From: Varroa destructor
Lineage: Eukaryota; Arthropoda; Arachnida; Mesostigmata; Varroidae
DNA: 64,000 nucleotides
Assembly (NCBI RefSeq): GCF_002443255.2
Contig: NW_019211457.1
Span: 36,276,105-36,340,104 of the forward strand
Direction: 5' to 3'
The notes below the pieces were generated by a model. The model saw nothing but the letters and a program-made list of their open reading frames with translations, was not told the DNA's origin and searched no databases. This document shows, piece after piece, positions 50,001 through 62,000 of the stretch. The position numbers and the translations under genes are program-made. Position 1 is the first letter of the stretch; each line of letters starts with the position of its first letter.

Positions 50001-53000
50001 TTCTATAGCTTATACATTTAAAAATAAATTGGTGGTACGTCCTTACAATTTTGAAAAAATTATCTAGGTCACCCAGCCAACACGATTTAATTACGCACCT
50101 GTACACTGTCGTATCAGAATTATCTGTATATATTTTTATTAAAAAGTGTCTTCAACAGGATTAATTCATTATCTGTTGTTGAAAAAATAGACATTTAGGT
50201 ATTTATAATACCACGCTAAATCGGTTACGCTCCTACTTAACGAATCGCCTCTACCAGATGTGAATTAGTCTTACCTCCGGCGTTCTTCAGGGGATTTACG
50301 TTTCTCTAACGTAGTATACTATATTTGTATCAGACATAAATTGATACCTATCAAATGATGTAAGACTTATTAAAGACGCCGGTGATCTGAGAGTGCTGTT
50401 TTTTTTTAATTGTCGCTGTGGACGGCGTCTTCCGGTGGTGTCATAAAAACGGGATGCTCCAAAGTAAACAAAGTAAATGTGAGTCTTTTAAACAAATTGT
50501 ATCGTCAACTATAATAATATCGAAATTTTCGCTGCTGCTTCCACGAAATGTTCAGACTTTTTTTTTCGTTGGCATTGCTCGCTTGAAGGAAACAACGAGG
50601 GTTTGCTATCTCCTCTTTCACGTTTGTAGCAGAAAAAATGTACGTGCATTTCAGAAAAATCAACAGGCAAAGCTCGTAAAAAATTGTTTTTTTATGTGGT
50701 ACTAAATGATACGAGAAGTCGTCGTTTGATTCGGGCCAGGGAAATAGTAGTGCGAGCCGAACTTGTAAATAATATCTATGTTTGAAGATGCCTGTACAGA
50801 TGAATGTGCAAAATCGGTGTTTTTGCTCAGCTCAAAGGAGGTGCTTTGGTACTGGTGATGATAAGGATCCCACTGTTTTTGTGCATACCACTTCTCTGAC
50901 ATAGTAAGTTCTTTTCCAACGAATGTATACTATATACAAATGTAAATTTAATTATAAACAGACAATTAGATCTATAGAGTTATGACTCAATCCAGGCCTT
51001 CCAGCGGAAGTTAAACAAATGCTTAGGTTTAGCTGCTCCCTCAAACAGTCACGTGACCATTGGACGATCATCAGTATCACTTGCAAGTTACAAGTAAGTA
51101 AAGAAATAAGAAGAAGGTCATTTGGCAAATTCGACGCTTCATGAATGTTAGACAAATGTTAGTCTGTGTAAGATATTTTATTGAACTTAACACAACAACA
51201 CTCTCACATCGACTGGGACCAGGTAAATTAAACGCAGGACTGCTGGTAACACGTTACTCGTTGTCCTGTTATTGATGCTCGTGTTAAAAAAGTCGGTAAA
51301 TACAACTTTTTTTTTGACCTACATTCCACACATATGGCCATGCTATTTGTGGTCTACAGCTAAGTAGCGATCCTTCCAACGCATTCATCTCATTTTGACA
51401 AGGTGCATTTAAAGCACAATATTGTGTAGCTACATCAAATGGCAAAATCGTACCCTAATTAAAATGAAATCCATTTGAATTTCTTTCATCAGGCATACGC
51501 AAATACTACTATTAGGTTCTGTAACTGGGAAACTACTTAAGGTACAATATATCCTACTGCCCTATATAGATGAGTTCACAGCGTGCTGCAAAGAAGAGCT
51601 TTGTCATCATTTACCAAATATTTTCAGATTACGCTTGAGGGAAGTGCGATTTTTCGAAGAGAGACAGGAGCGTTAGAGACAGAAAACGTACTCGAGGCCC
51701 ACGAGGTGAACGCCACGACGACGCAGTTTCGGGTAAGTTTTTCGTAGATGGACATTTAAGAGAAATTTAAGAGAAAAGATTTTGTATAAACAAAATCGGT
51801 CATTCAAGAGGAAAATTTTTCTTTGGAGTTGTGTTTAAGACTACGCAGCTACTTCAACGATTGTTTTGCCTATGCTAGAAGTATCGTTCCTGGTGGCTGT
51901 ATTTATTCCATACAACGACTACTCATCAGGATTACAATTTCAAGCTAGGACTTGAACCGCTCACACGCTGGTTTTATTCTGCAGACGTGTTTTTGATAGC
52001 ATGGGTAAGCAAACTGATGTTCTCATCTCAGGACGTATAAGAGTATGACATCTCCCTCACTGGATACGACATATAGAATATAAACATTAGCCGAAAGTTC
52101 ACCGACCTTGTTGTGAGTAAGGCCGAATTGTGAGTAAGGCAAAGTTCATTTTTGCGGTCGATATTTGTATCGATGATAAGAATTCTGCCATTATTTGCTA
52201 CTTTAATCTGGAAAGAATTGAGAAGCAAATGATATCAATCAAATCGCCTCGTTCTATTGGCTTCAGAGGCCATCTATCTGACGTTTGTGATATATGATGT
52301 ACATCTGAGGTCCTTTTGATTAACCCGTGACGTAGTACGTCCACTCAGTCCAAATGCGTTCGTTAGGGACTTGATCGAAATAGAAGGATCGTGAGAAATG
52401 TACTTTTGGGAACCATCGGTTAACTCTGGAGTAACTCGCGCTATTTTTCTTTGTTGCGGATGATTCGTTGTGCTGGGCTAAAGTCTGCCTCTGTTTACTC
52501 TGAAGAATAGTCAAGGCGACACGGTACACTGTCGATCTAAGGTAACCCAAGAATTACTATTCCACTTAGCTCATTAACATTTCGTCCAACGCAAAAGCAC
52601 TGGGTATTATCTAAGCTTTGATCGAATTTCGGAGTTTTTCGCCATGACGAGTTTATTTTTTGTTCTATTTTTTTTCCAGCATCGAGAATAGGTGATGAAC
52701 ACAACCTTTAGACGACCCACCGGAGTTTAACCCAATTTAGATTCCGCCCTATAAAAAGTTACTATATATATATGGCGTAGCAGAAGTCACTTCACAGTTG
52801 GACGCTAATGTGGCCAGAGCTACGCGAACGACTATGATAAAGAACGTTCCATCGCGAAAATATCGTAACATCTTTTTAATTATCACATGAACTAACAACG
52901 TGAGCCCGCGACCTTCTATAGCCGCCCGTTTATTTGTCTCCGATACGCTTGCTACACATGTGTTTAAAGCACTCACTGTATGAAAGGGTTGATTGCATTG

Positions 53001-56000
53001 TGTTTCATTGGACTAATAAACAACCACAAATATGCCATTTCCTATTTTTGTTTTACTTCGAGCGTACTTACAAAATGGTAATGAGGAACCTGGGTGCATG
53101 ACAGAGCTAGCTGACTCGTGTATTCTCTTTTTTAGGTGGCTGTAAAACCTCACACTAATTACACTGTTCGTGTCTGCACAATCAATCGCGCAGGGTGTGG
53201 AAACCTCAGCGGGATAAGCGTCAAGAGCGCATGCATCTCTCCGCCTATTGGTAATTTTTTTAAAAATTTCGTTTTTAAAAAAGCATTCGCCCTCACAGAA
53301 CGTTACGTAGTTGAATTTGGAAAACAATGTTTTCTACTCTATTATCTAGCGTCATTTTAGAGTTTGTTTTTGCTATTATAAGTAATTAAAGAACCCGGTA
53401 GTTTTATGCAGTTCCTTTCGTCCCTTTATTTTATTTACCATTTTTATGTAACATTTCATGATTATAGAGAGGGTGTTACATCTGGCAGAAAATGTCGATG
53501 TGCTAATGCTGGAAAAGAGTGATTTTCGTTTATAGATCTTTGGCTAATAGGTAAACATTGTTTTAAATGTTCTTTAAAGGTATAATTTTAGGGTGAAAGA
53601 GAGAAGCATATGATTTCATTTGACAATAAATAGAGTAACTTTTTAGTACAATCAGACGACGATAAGGATGACGATATTAAAAATATGAACAAAATACTGC
53701 TGACCCTGATGTTTGCGGCTCGCAGAGCATCGAGAAACGATACTGTCCCAGCAAAACATATTATGCACGAATAACAGTATAACGATATGGAGTTTCCCTT
53801 ACATTATTACTACATTGCCTTATCTCCACACATTGTAGACGGCAACAACTTATCTTAACTTATAAGGTAAAATATCGCAATTGTTATTCAACATTTCACG
53901 TTAGCTCTAGTGAGGGTTTTTTTTTTTTTTGTTTTTCCCAATAACAGAGATTCAGTAGTTGCACATATATGTATAATAATCATAAAAAAAACACCTCGCT
54001 GCTCGGCAATAACTTTTCGGCTCGTATTGCGATAGACCGCAGTTGTACATACTTCGCTTATAAGTAGATTAGTAGTTCGGTCAGCCGGTCGCTTGTTGTT
54101 CTAATCCCAGTATAAATGTGAACGATCGCACGAAATATTGGCTATTTACCTCTCTCTTACCAATATTTTCCTAGTTATCTTTTTTTTTTTTCTAGATAAA
54201 TCGAAGTCTTCAAACTGACATGGTCTCCTTTGACATTTCCGCATTTCAGTGCCGCCTGCGCTACCGAGGTTCAATTTGGAAAAAGGTGATCACGATAAGC
54301 AGCTTCGGCTCAAGATGATACGCGTCTCAGAACGAGTGGCCGAGATCTTGTACGTATCGCGAACCTGCAGCGTGCAGCAAGCACTCTTCATTGCCTATAG
54401 ATAAATGATTATTTAATAATACTTATTTAGATTATACGCAGATGGAAGGTGAATATTAAGCACAAACTGGATATGTACACAAGTATACGTTTTTTGGTTC
54501 TGAATAGAAGTCGTTAAATCATATCATTTAGTTGGCTGAAAACGGTAACTATCAAATGATCAATGTGCTGCATTTACCGTTACACATGTAAAAACAGAAC
54601 AATTGTTTTTGTCAAAACTTCATCGACGTTAATTTAAAAAAAAAACAAGAGACATTGGAAAAAACTAATCAACTATATTGCGTTGGCAATTTGTTATTCA
54701 ATTTGGCAATTTGTAATTACTTGAGTATGTTTTCAATGTCACTGATCGACGATACGCCTTTACCGATATTCAAAACAAAGACGTTTGGCCCTTAGCTATG
54801 GTAATGGCGCTTAGCACGACGGAATCTGTTCTATCGGGACCATGACTCTCAAATGTTCCGGAATAGTGATTATATGGACAACGACAATTTGTGAGTGGCA
54901 GTTCTTCGCCTAACCTTCCACCTAATTGGGCCAGAATGTAACGTGGAAGATCGAACTGGAGGATGCGGGCTAAAAAGGTTTTCGTGAACCTTTGCGTTTT
55001 TGTGGAGATGCGAAGGCAAGAGGCTGACGGTAGCGGCAACGGCTGCTTCTGTCGAACGACAAATATACACAGAACTGCTTGTACTTGCATCCGCCCTACC
55101 TTCGCAATCTTACTCATCTGGATTAGCCTTTGTTCCTGCCTGTTGCATATGTGTTCTTTTGTTGAGGGCTAAGAGAGATGGAGTGTAGTCGTTCGCGAAC
55201 AGTGACAAACAAGACCTGCTGCTACGGTGTGCAGCAGTATGACACCAGCCGTCGTCTTGGACTCTGTCAATCAAGGAAAGAGGGCCTAGAGGGATGTTGC
55301 AGTCGCGACAGGCTAAGCCCGCATCCCATCCCTCTCGAAGCCCTACCGATCCGCAATAATGCTCAAAAGCCGAGAGATACCGAATCCATTAGTAACAGGC
55401 GTGGTCGGTCTCTTTGACCACATGTGTCCTTTGGCGACTCACAACTTACACAACGACCTTTGTTTGTGTTTACCTCAAATTTTTTTTCTTTATCCAGCGG
55501 CCTCTCCTTTGTACTGTCTCAATTTTCATGCTGCTTTTTTTTATTATAAGGCTTCTAGACTTTGTTCTGGTGCCATTGCAATAAGAGAACTTAGATTGTT
55601 ATTATTGAATAAAAATGCATTTTTAATATGAAAATAACTGCTGTTTAAATTGAGATAGTTTGTTCTCAATGAAGGCACGTGACTATCTATTTACGTTGGA
55701 TTAGAATTTCAATCAATTTTAGTTGCTATCAAGAGCAGACTGTAACGACGGGACGCCGAAATCTGCATTTCAGCAGTTATCTGTGTGACGGGCATCTTAA
55801 TTTCGCTGCTGCCTTTTTTGGCTTCTGGCGTCTAATTGAGAACTTGTTTTAATGCGATATTTTAAAAATTGCTCTGAAAAAAACTTTCCCGTTGAGAACT
55901 CACAGTAATACAGAAGCACCTTGCGAATACACGAGCATACTTTTGCTTATTTCCTCAACAAAACTATTCAACAAAACTGATATGGATATTTTCAAAAGAT

Positions 56001-59000
56001 ACTCACACATCACGGAACGAGTTCGATCATCGGTGACATGAAAGGTAACAAGCGATAATTTTAACAGCAGAGTTACTACTTGCTGCTAAGTAAAAGTATT
56101 TGGGATTTTGTCAACTATTTATACAGTTCCGCTAATTTATTTATCTTCTAACGCTTATCTTTGGCGATTCTAAGGGATACTTAGACAAGGGCCTTGTCAT
56201 GAGATATAAAATTGCCATCAAAACGTGCGCTTCCAAAGCCTTAGTTAAAGCGACTGAATCATGAGTGTTATATAAGTACATAATTTTATTTAACTATGTA
56301 GCTGAAGAGTTCGAGCCCGAATTATGCTTGATAATGAAAACCTCATACTGCATTGTTCTATGTGTTATTCCATCAACTTGTTCACAGATATGTGCTGTAT
56401 TTAATAGCCCATGGTCTAGCATAGCAAAATATTAAAAACAATAGGAAGCGTGTGCGCAAAATCAGGCCGTCTATATCTGTAGTTTTTATGTGATTATCTT
56501 GTTACAGGTGTTATCGGGTTGTCCTAATTAAGCTTCCAATCGGAGACATTTTTCGGTTGCTTCCGCGAGACCCAACAGAATTAAATGTTACTTCATGGGA
56601 AATGGCCCATAAGCCCGAAACGCACATTGGAGCCTACGTTGCTGAGTCCATTCCCAGGTAAGAAGCGGTGCATTAGACCAAACGGCGAATTCTTTTTTTG
56701 CATACGGCTGTGCCCAACAACTTGTTTTCCTACCTCGAAAACCGAATATTTCTTATCTCACGACATATCGTCATAAATGGCAGAATAATAATAGGAAAAT
56801 TTTTGCGCTTATCTAATCTCGTAATACCGAGTCGAAGCTTGCTCGATTTGGTACACAACTGCAGCCGTTTCTAGCTTTTTTTTTTTTTTTTTTTTTTTCT
56901 GCAAACGAGCCAGTCAATGGCGATTGATCTTGATCAGCACGCTCATTAACTGCAATAAAAAACCGAATGCAGCAAATGCATGATTGTAATTATCTTATCG
57001 CTAGCGAGACGCAGATGTAGCTAGTGATACTTACAATGGAGAGATCTCTGTACAATTTCTTATTGATGATACCGTGTTTGTCCAGCGAGGAGCTTCCCGA
57101 AGAGGTGATTCTTGGTGACCTTCAAGGATTTCACTGTGATTCGTCGTTGCTAGTCAAGCTACCCCAGCGACTTCGAGGTATCTCAAATCGACACAACGTT
57201 AGCGCCCAGACCGGTGCCGTCACCGGGATGATCCCCACTTCCAGTCAGCATGGACTCAAAACTAAACCAAGCGGCAAAAGCTCAACCGACGACGAGGAAC
57301 TTCGGCGGCTACAAACTATAGATGACATTGCTACCTACCGAAGAAGGAGGACAGTATACCTGCAAGGTAGACAGTTGCATCGGAGAGATACGTCAGGAAT
57401 ACAAATCGACAGTGCCAGTAGCACCGCGCAGCCATCCTCCTACCAGGTGCGGCCCTCGCTTTCGAACGCTGGATCTTAAGCATAATTACAACATATTTAC
57501 GATAAGAATGATGCACAAAACTCTATCTCGTTGCAATGATTTTTGACTAACTTTGGCTGTAATGGTAAATGGATAAAAGAATCAGCGTATGAAAGCCCCA
57601 CTATCAGCAGGAAAATCCACCATGTTCCTACATTGTCCCCCTTGGAAAACGGGATGGCTTTCTTTTCATCTTAAAGAACAATTCGTAAAAAGTGTATGAC
57701 AAATCAAAAGCCTCATATGCAAGTCTTTATCACTGCTATATCGTTTATTTGTGACACGAAAAAAACTCGTTCGCGCTATGAAAATTAGTGATAAAGGAAA
57801 TTAATACCACCTTTGTCGATTGATTAACACAGCATCGTGAAATTTATGACGGGCTGCTGTCATCGAAAACGAACTATACAGGATATGTGGAGATTCACGT
57901 GCGCGGCGAGAACGGGACCGTCCTGTCCCGCCAGAGCGGATACTTCCCTCCTGTCGAAACGGGTGCGGACCGCACCGCCGTCGCCCACGACTCCCCTGCG
58001 GCACTTTTTGCCGCTTTACTTTCAGGACTTCTGCTTGTTATTTTAATGCTGCTCGTACTCGTCTGTCTCATCAGGTGAACAACACTGTACATGTGCGACA
58101 ATACTTGTTTCCTAATATTTAAGAGCCTAAACTCTGTAAAAACTGATGTGGTTCCGTGCCTCCTACCAGCTTACTACAATCCAGATCTAGCAAAACATTT
58201 ACAGTTCAAGTTGCCCTTCGAAGCCCTAGAGTGTAATGCAGAAGACATTTATGCATGATGCTTCTCCGTAAATTTAGTTGAACCAGTGCTTCTCACACAT
58301 AGTGGTTCGTATAGACGAGGAGAAAGCTCGACAGGAGAGCCGATTACTATCCGTCTAAATCATTATGACGTCTTGTGGGCGCCTGTCGAATGTTCAGCTT
58401 GTCTACGACATGGTCAATTTAAATTAGCCTTGTTTCACTCAAGCAAGGAATGGGTTTAGTTGCAACAATAAAGTTAGTTATCAATAATAATATCTCATTG
58501 CTTTGGGTCTGCGGACCATTTTCCTGCGCCATCTTTATCCCTTGTGGCCTGATGTTCTCTATTATTTGGTTGTTACAGAAAGAAGAGTTTGAAGCTGTAT
58601 ACTGATCCAGGTGAGGAACTTCTGGACGATTCCCGGCTGTATGCTGAGTTGCGCCTTTCGACGCTGCTCCGTCACGCCCTCCTCAAACCCATCCCTGTGA
58701 ACATTATCAGTCGTAAGCAGAAACTACAACTCTAAGAATCGCCGCCACCGAGCCAGCACAGCACAGCTGAATCCTCTTGAGCAACGCAATCCTTTGTCTA
58801 TTTGTCTAGCTCCCCATCCCCTCTGCCATCCCTCTCTCCCTTGTTTTTCTGCGTGTCCTTGTTCTGGAAGCCTTCATTCCTGCGAAAGAGGTTCATCTCT
58901 TGTTGCGAACCTGCGCTCCAGCTGTCTACACACGCACACGTGTCAACCTCACCTAAAATGCTGACAGTACTATACGGATGTATCGCGAAAGAAATCTTTG

Positions 59001-62000
59001 AAGCCGTATATGAGATTATCACTAAGTATACCCTGTCTTTTCTCTGATGATTTTACAGTTGGGCGTTGGCGTTGTGAATATCGCTGACGCACTGGTATCT
59101 CTTTATATGGGCGAGTTGGGCAATCCATAATAGAGCTTCTAATATTATTAATTATGATTTTCTTGATGCTATTGCAGCAAGTGTAAAAGAGCCTCCTCCA
59201 ACGTCAATGCCCATCAAAGCGCATAACCTTCCAGCTGCCTTCATTAAACGACACGCCGACAACGACCACCTATTTCAGAACGAATTTGACGTGAGTATGC
59301 ACCTCACTATAGGGACATCTGTCTTGCTTCTTGACGGTTCACCTTTTTCACATCCGCTTCATCTTTTAGACGTGATGTAGGCTGAACTCGTTTCTTACGT
59401 CCATCGAGGAAAATGCCTATTACTTTTGTATCCTATAATATTATAAGGCCTATAATATTGTAATTATATGCTAGTAATAAGCTGCAACTGGCATTAATAA
59501 AGCTGCTACTCCTGGCACATAAGCATCAGCTCATTTCGGGTGATGTTCGTATAGCCGAACGGGTTTAGTCATTGAACAACTAGGGACCGTCTCAAGAGTG
59601 AAGACGCAGACAGAATAAAACAAGAATTAAAAGATGAGAAAAAGTAAGAGAGGAAGATAGGGGGCATTTGTGATGCGCTAGAAGCGGAAGCTTGGATTGG
59701 AGGCCCAAAGGAATATGCTATGGAATGAAAGAGAGCAAACGAATGTACGCCATACGATTGCTACAACGTAAACGAGAAGAGTCAGCGAACAACGCAGATG
59801 TCAAGAGAGTTAAAAATACAAATCCACTTGCCAGTAACAAAGTTGTGTTACACCCTCCCTCAAATGACGAACGTAATGTGTGGGCGGGGCGGAGATGGAT
59901 GGAGAAGGTCAGAGGAACGGTCGCGAAGACGATAATCGTGACGATATCACGGCACAACTAACCTTGAAAACAGCACTTAAAAGTGGCAGCACCAACAGCG
60001 TTATCATACCAAGCAGGATAAGACGGGGACAGAAACGAATGCAAGCAGTCGCGAACGCTGTTACTGACCGAGCTGGCAGCAGCAACGGCAAAAAGGCAGG
60101 GGTGGCTAGATGAACAATTAAGAGCCTGAAGCTACGCTAAAGAAATTAATCAGCCTTTAAAGAAAGCTTCATTTAAAGCTTCTTTGCAATAGGCTTCTCC
60201 TCTGTCAGCGTTGAGCCTACTTTCCACACCAAGCCGACACGTAGCGCTGGCGTCATGGGCTCCTACAGGTCCATTTCATAGTCATACTGACGAATATACA
60301 AACAGAAAAGAAAGGAGAAAAGGGGCAGACACGAGACCCACGGCGGCTAACGACGCAGCATTACTGCAGTATGAATGACACTTGTACAGATCGTATCTGT
60401 CGATGTGTGAATTTTTATGTGCAGAGGTAATCACGAATGCGCCGGCGACTCCGCTACTGCAGATCTTTGTCATGGCAACTCTGTAGAGGGTCTGCATGCA
60501 TTTTGACAGATTGAAAATCATTGTTACTCGTAATATAGAAAGTAGGTAATAAAACCTCGCCTCGTGTGCGACGGGCATCATTTCGACGTTGTTTGAAAAT
60601 CAAAAGTGAAAAGAAAGGAATGCTGTGTTGAAGAGAGCTCGAAGTACTTAGGCAAATGGCTACTACGACACGTTACCTATATAATGACTTCACGTTAAAC
60701 GAAATGAAAGTACTCACTTCTACATATATACTAAGCGGTTGGATAGCTATCCGGATTTAATTATTAATCAACCGTCTATCAAAAAGGTTGGCTATGATGA
60801 AGAATGCATCTTCCTCACTTAATAGTAGTTACTCTGATCAATATGAGGAGTACTTGTAATCACCGCACACTAAAGGGCTCTCTTAAGGCAGGCCTAGCAC
60901 ACGAATACGCTCGTACGATAATGGAGAAGCCTCCTCGCCAATTTGTGTTAATCTTAAGGTTCAAGTGACCCGATTAATTTTAACTGTTGATATAATTATT
61001 TGTCCGTCTTTGTTTTTCAGTTATTACCTGATAAGTTCAAGGATAGAACAACGTACGCCTCGGACGCACCGGAGAATGCCCATAAAAATCGTTATCCGGA
61101 TATCAAAGCCTGTAAGTTCCTAGGAAATTGCAAGCTGCGTTTATCATAACTGTCAATTTTGCTCGTCTTATATATATATATATATATTACAAAACAGAAC
61201 ACTTGCTTGTGGAATTGATTCTAGTAAATTGATTAGTGAAGAGGCTAGTTACTCCTCTGTGTGTATTCATCGCGCAAATAACATTCGTGTGGGGTTAGGC
61301 TGGCAACCGCCAACTGAATCGGTATACGAGTAGTATTAGAATGGATATCTTAATCTAAATACCGGCTTCTGGCTTATTCGTGTTAAATGTATTTGCTACA
61401 GGCATCGGACTATGTAAAATGTGTACCGCCCTCTTTTGCAGATGATCAAACTCGTGTGAAGTTAACGCCGCTCGACTCCCAGATGGGCTCGGACTACATT
61501 AATGCGAACGTGGTAGAAGGCTGGCGGAACACAAAGACGTACCTATGCTCCCAGGGGCCGACTGATAAGACTCTGCATGACTTCTGGCGGATGATTTGGG
61601 AACAGGGAGTTACTGTAGTTGTTATGCTTACGGGCATTGAAGAGCACGGAAAAAGCAAATGCGCTCAATATTGGGCCGACCTCGGCGCTAAGGAGATTGA
61701 AAAAGAGTTCATTGTAGGAGTGCTAGCTGTTAGACATTATGCAGATTACTGCGTGCGGAAGTTCCTCGTCAATCGAATTGCGGTAATTGCAACAAAACAA
61801 CAAAAATCATAATGTTTCTCTTGCTGTGGCCTCGTTTTATAATCGGTTGAAGGAGGCTAAAGTACATATATTTAACTAGCTTTCAAATTCTGAAATGTAT
61901 GTATGAAAGACTGGGAGTACTAGGTACATACGTTCTAGTTACGCTCTGCGTACAACTAGATTGTTTCGGCAAACAATAATCTAGAAGTGTCCTACCGCCG

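Larger units (their letters stand above)
27604..51627. other. 24 kb intron inside FN3 domain 3, rich in decayed insertions
   Basis: The donor gtgagt and acceptor ttttcag are clear. The pseudogenes, transposon remnants and repeats inside are listed separately. About 28.9-30.2, 31.3-32.5, 33.2-35.5, 36.5-38.0, 45.0-46.5 and 48.6-50.1 kb hold nothing I can name beyond short tandem repeats. Confidence 0.8.

Noticed and set aside
59692..60113. Open frames on both strands in the intron before D1
   Set aside because: Their composition is G/A-rich, frames overlap on both strands and no domain or splice signal supports them.
61387..61441. In-frame ATG upstream of D1 exon 15 as an alternative start
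   Set aside because: It lies before a strong acceptor, and joining across the splice restores the Tyr of the YDDQ motif; the upstream codons are intronic.
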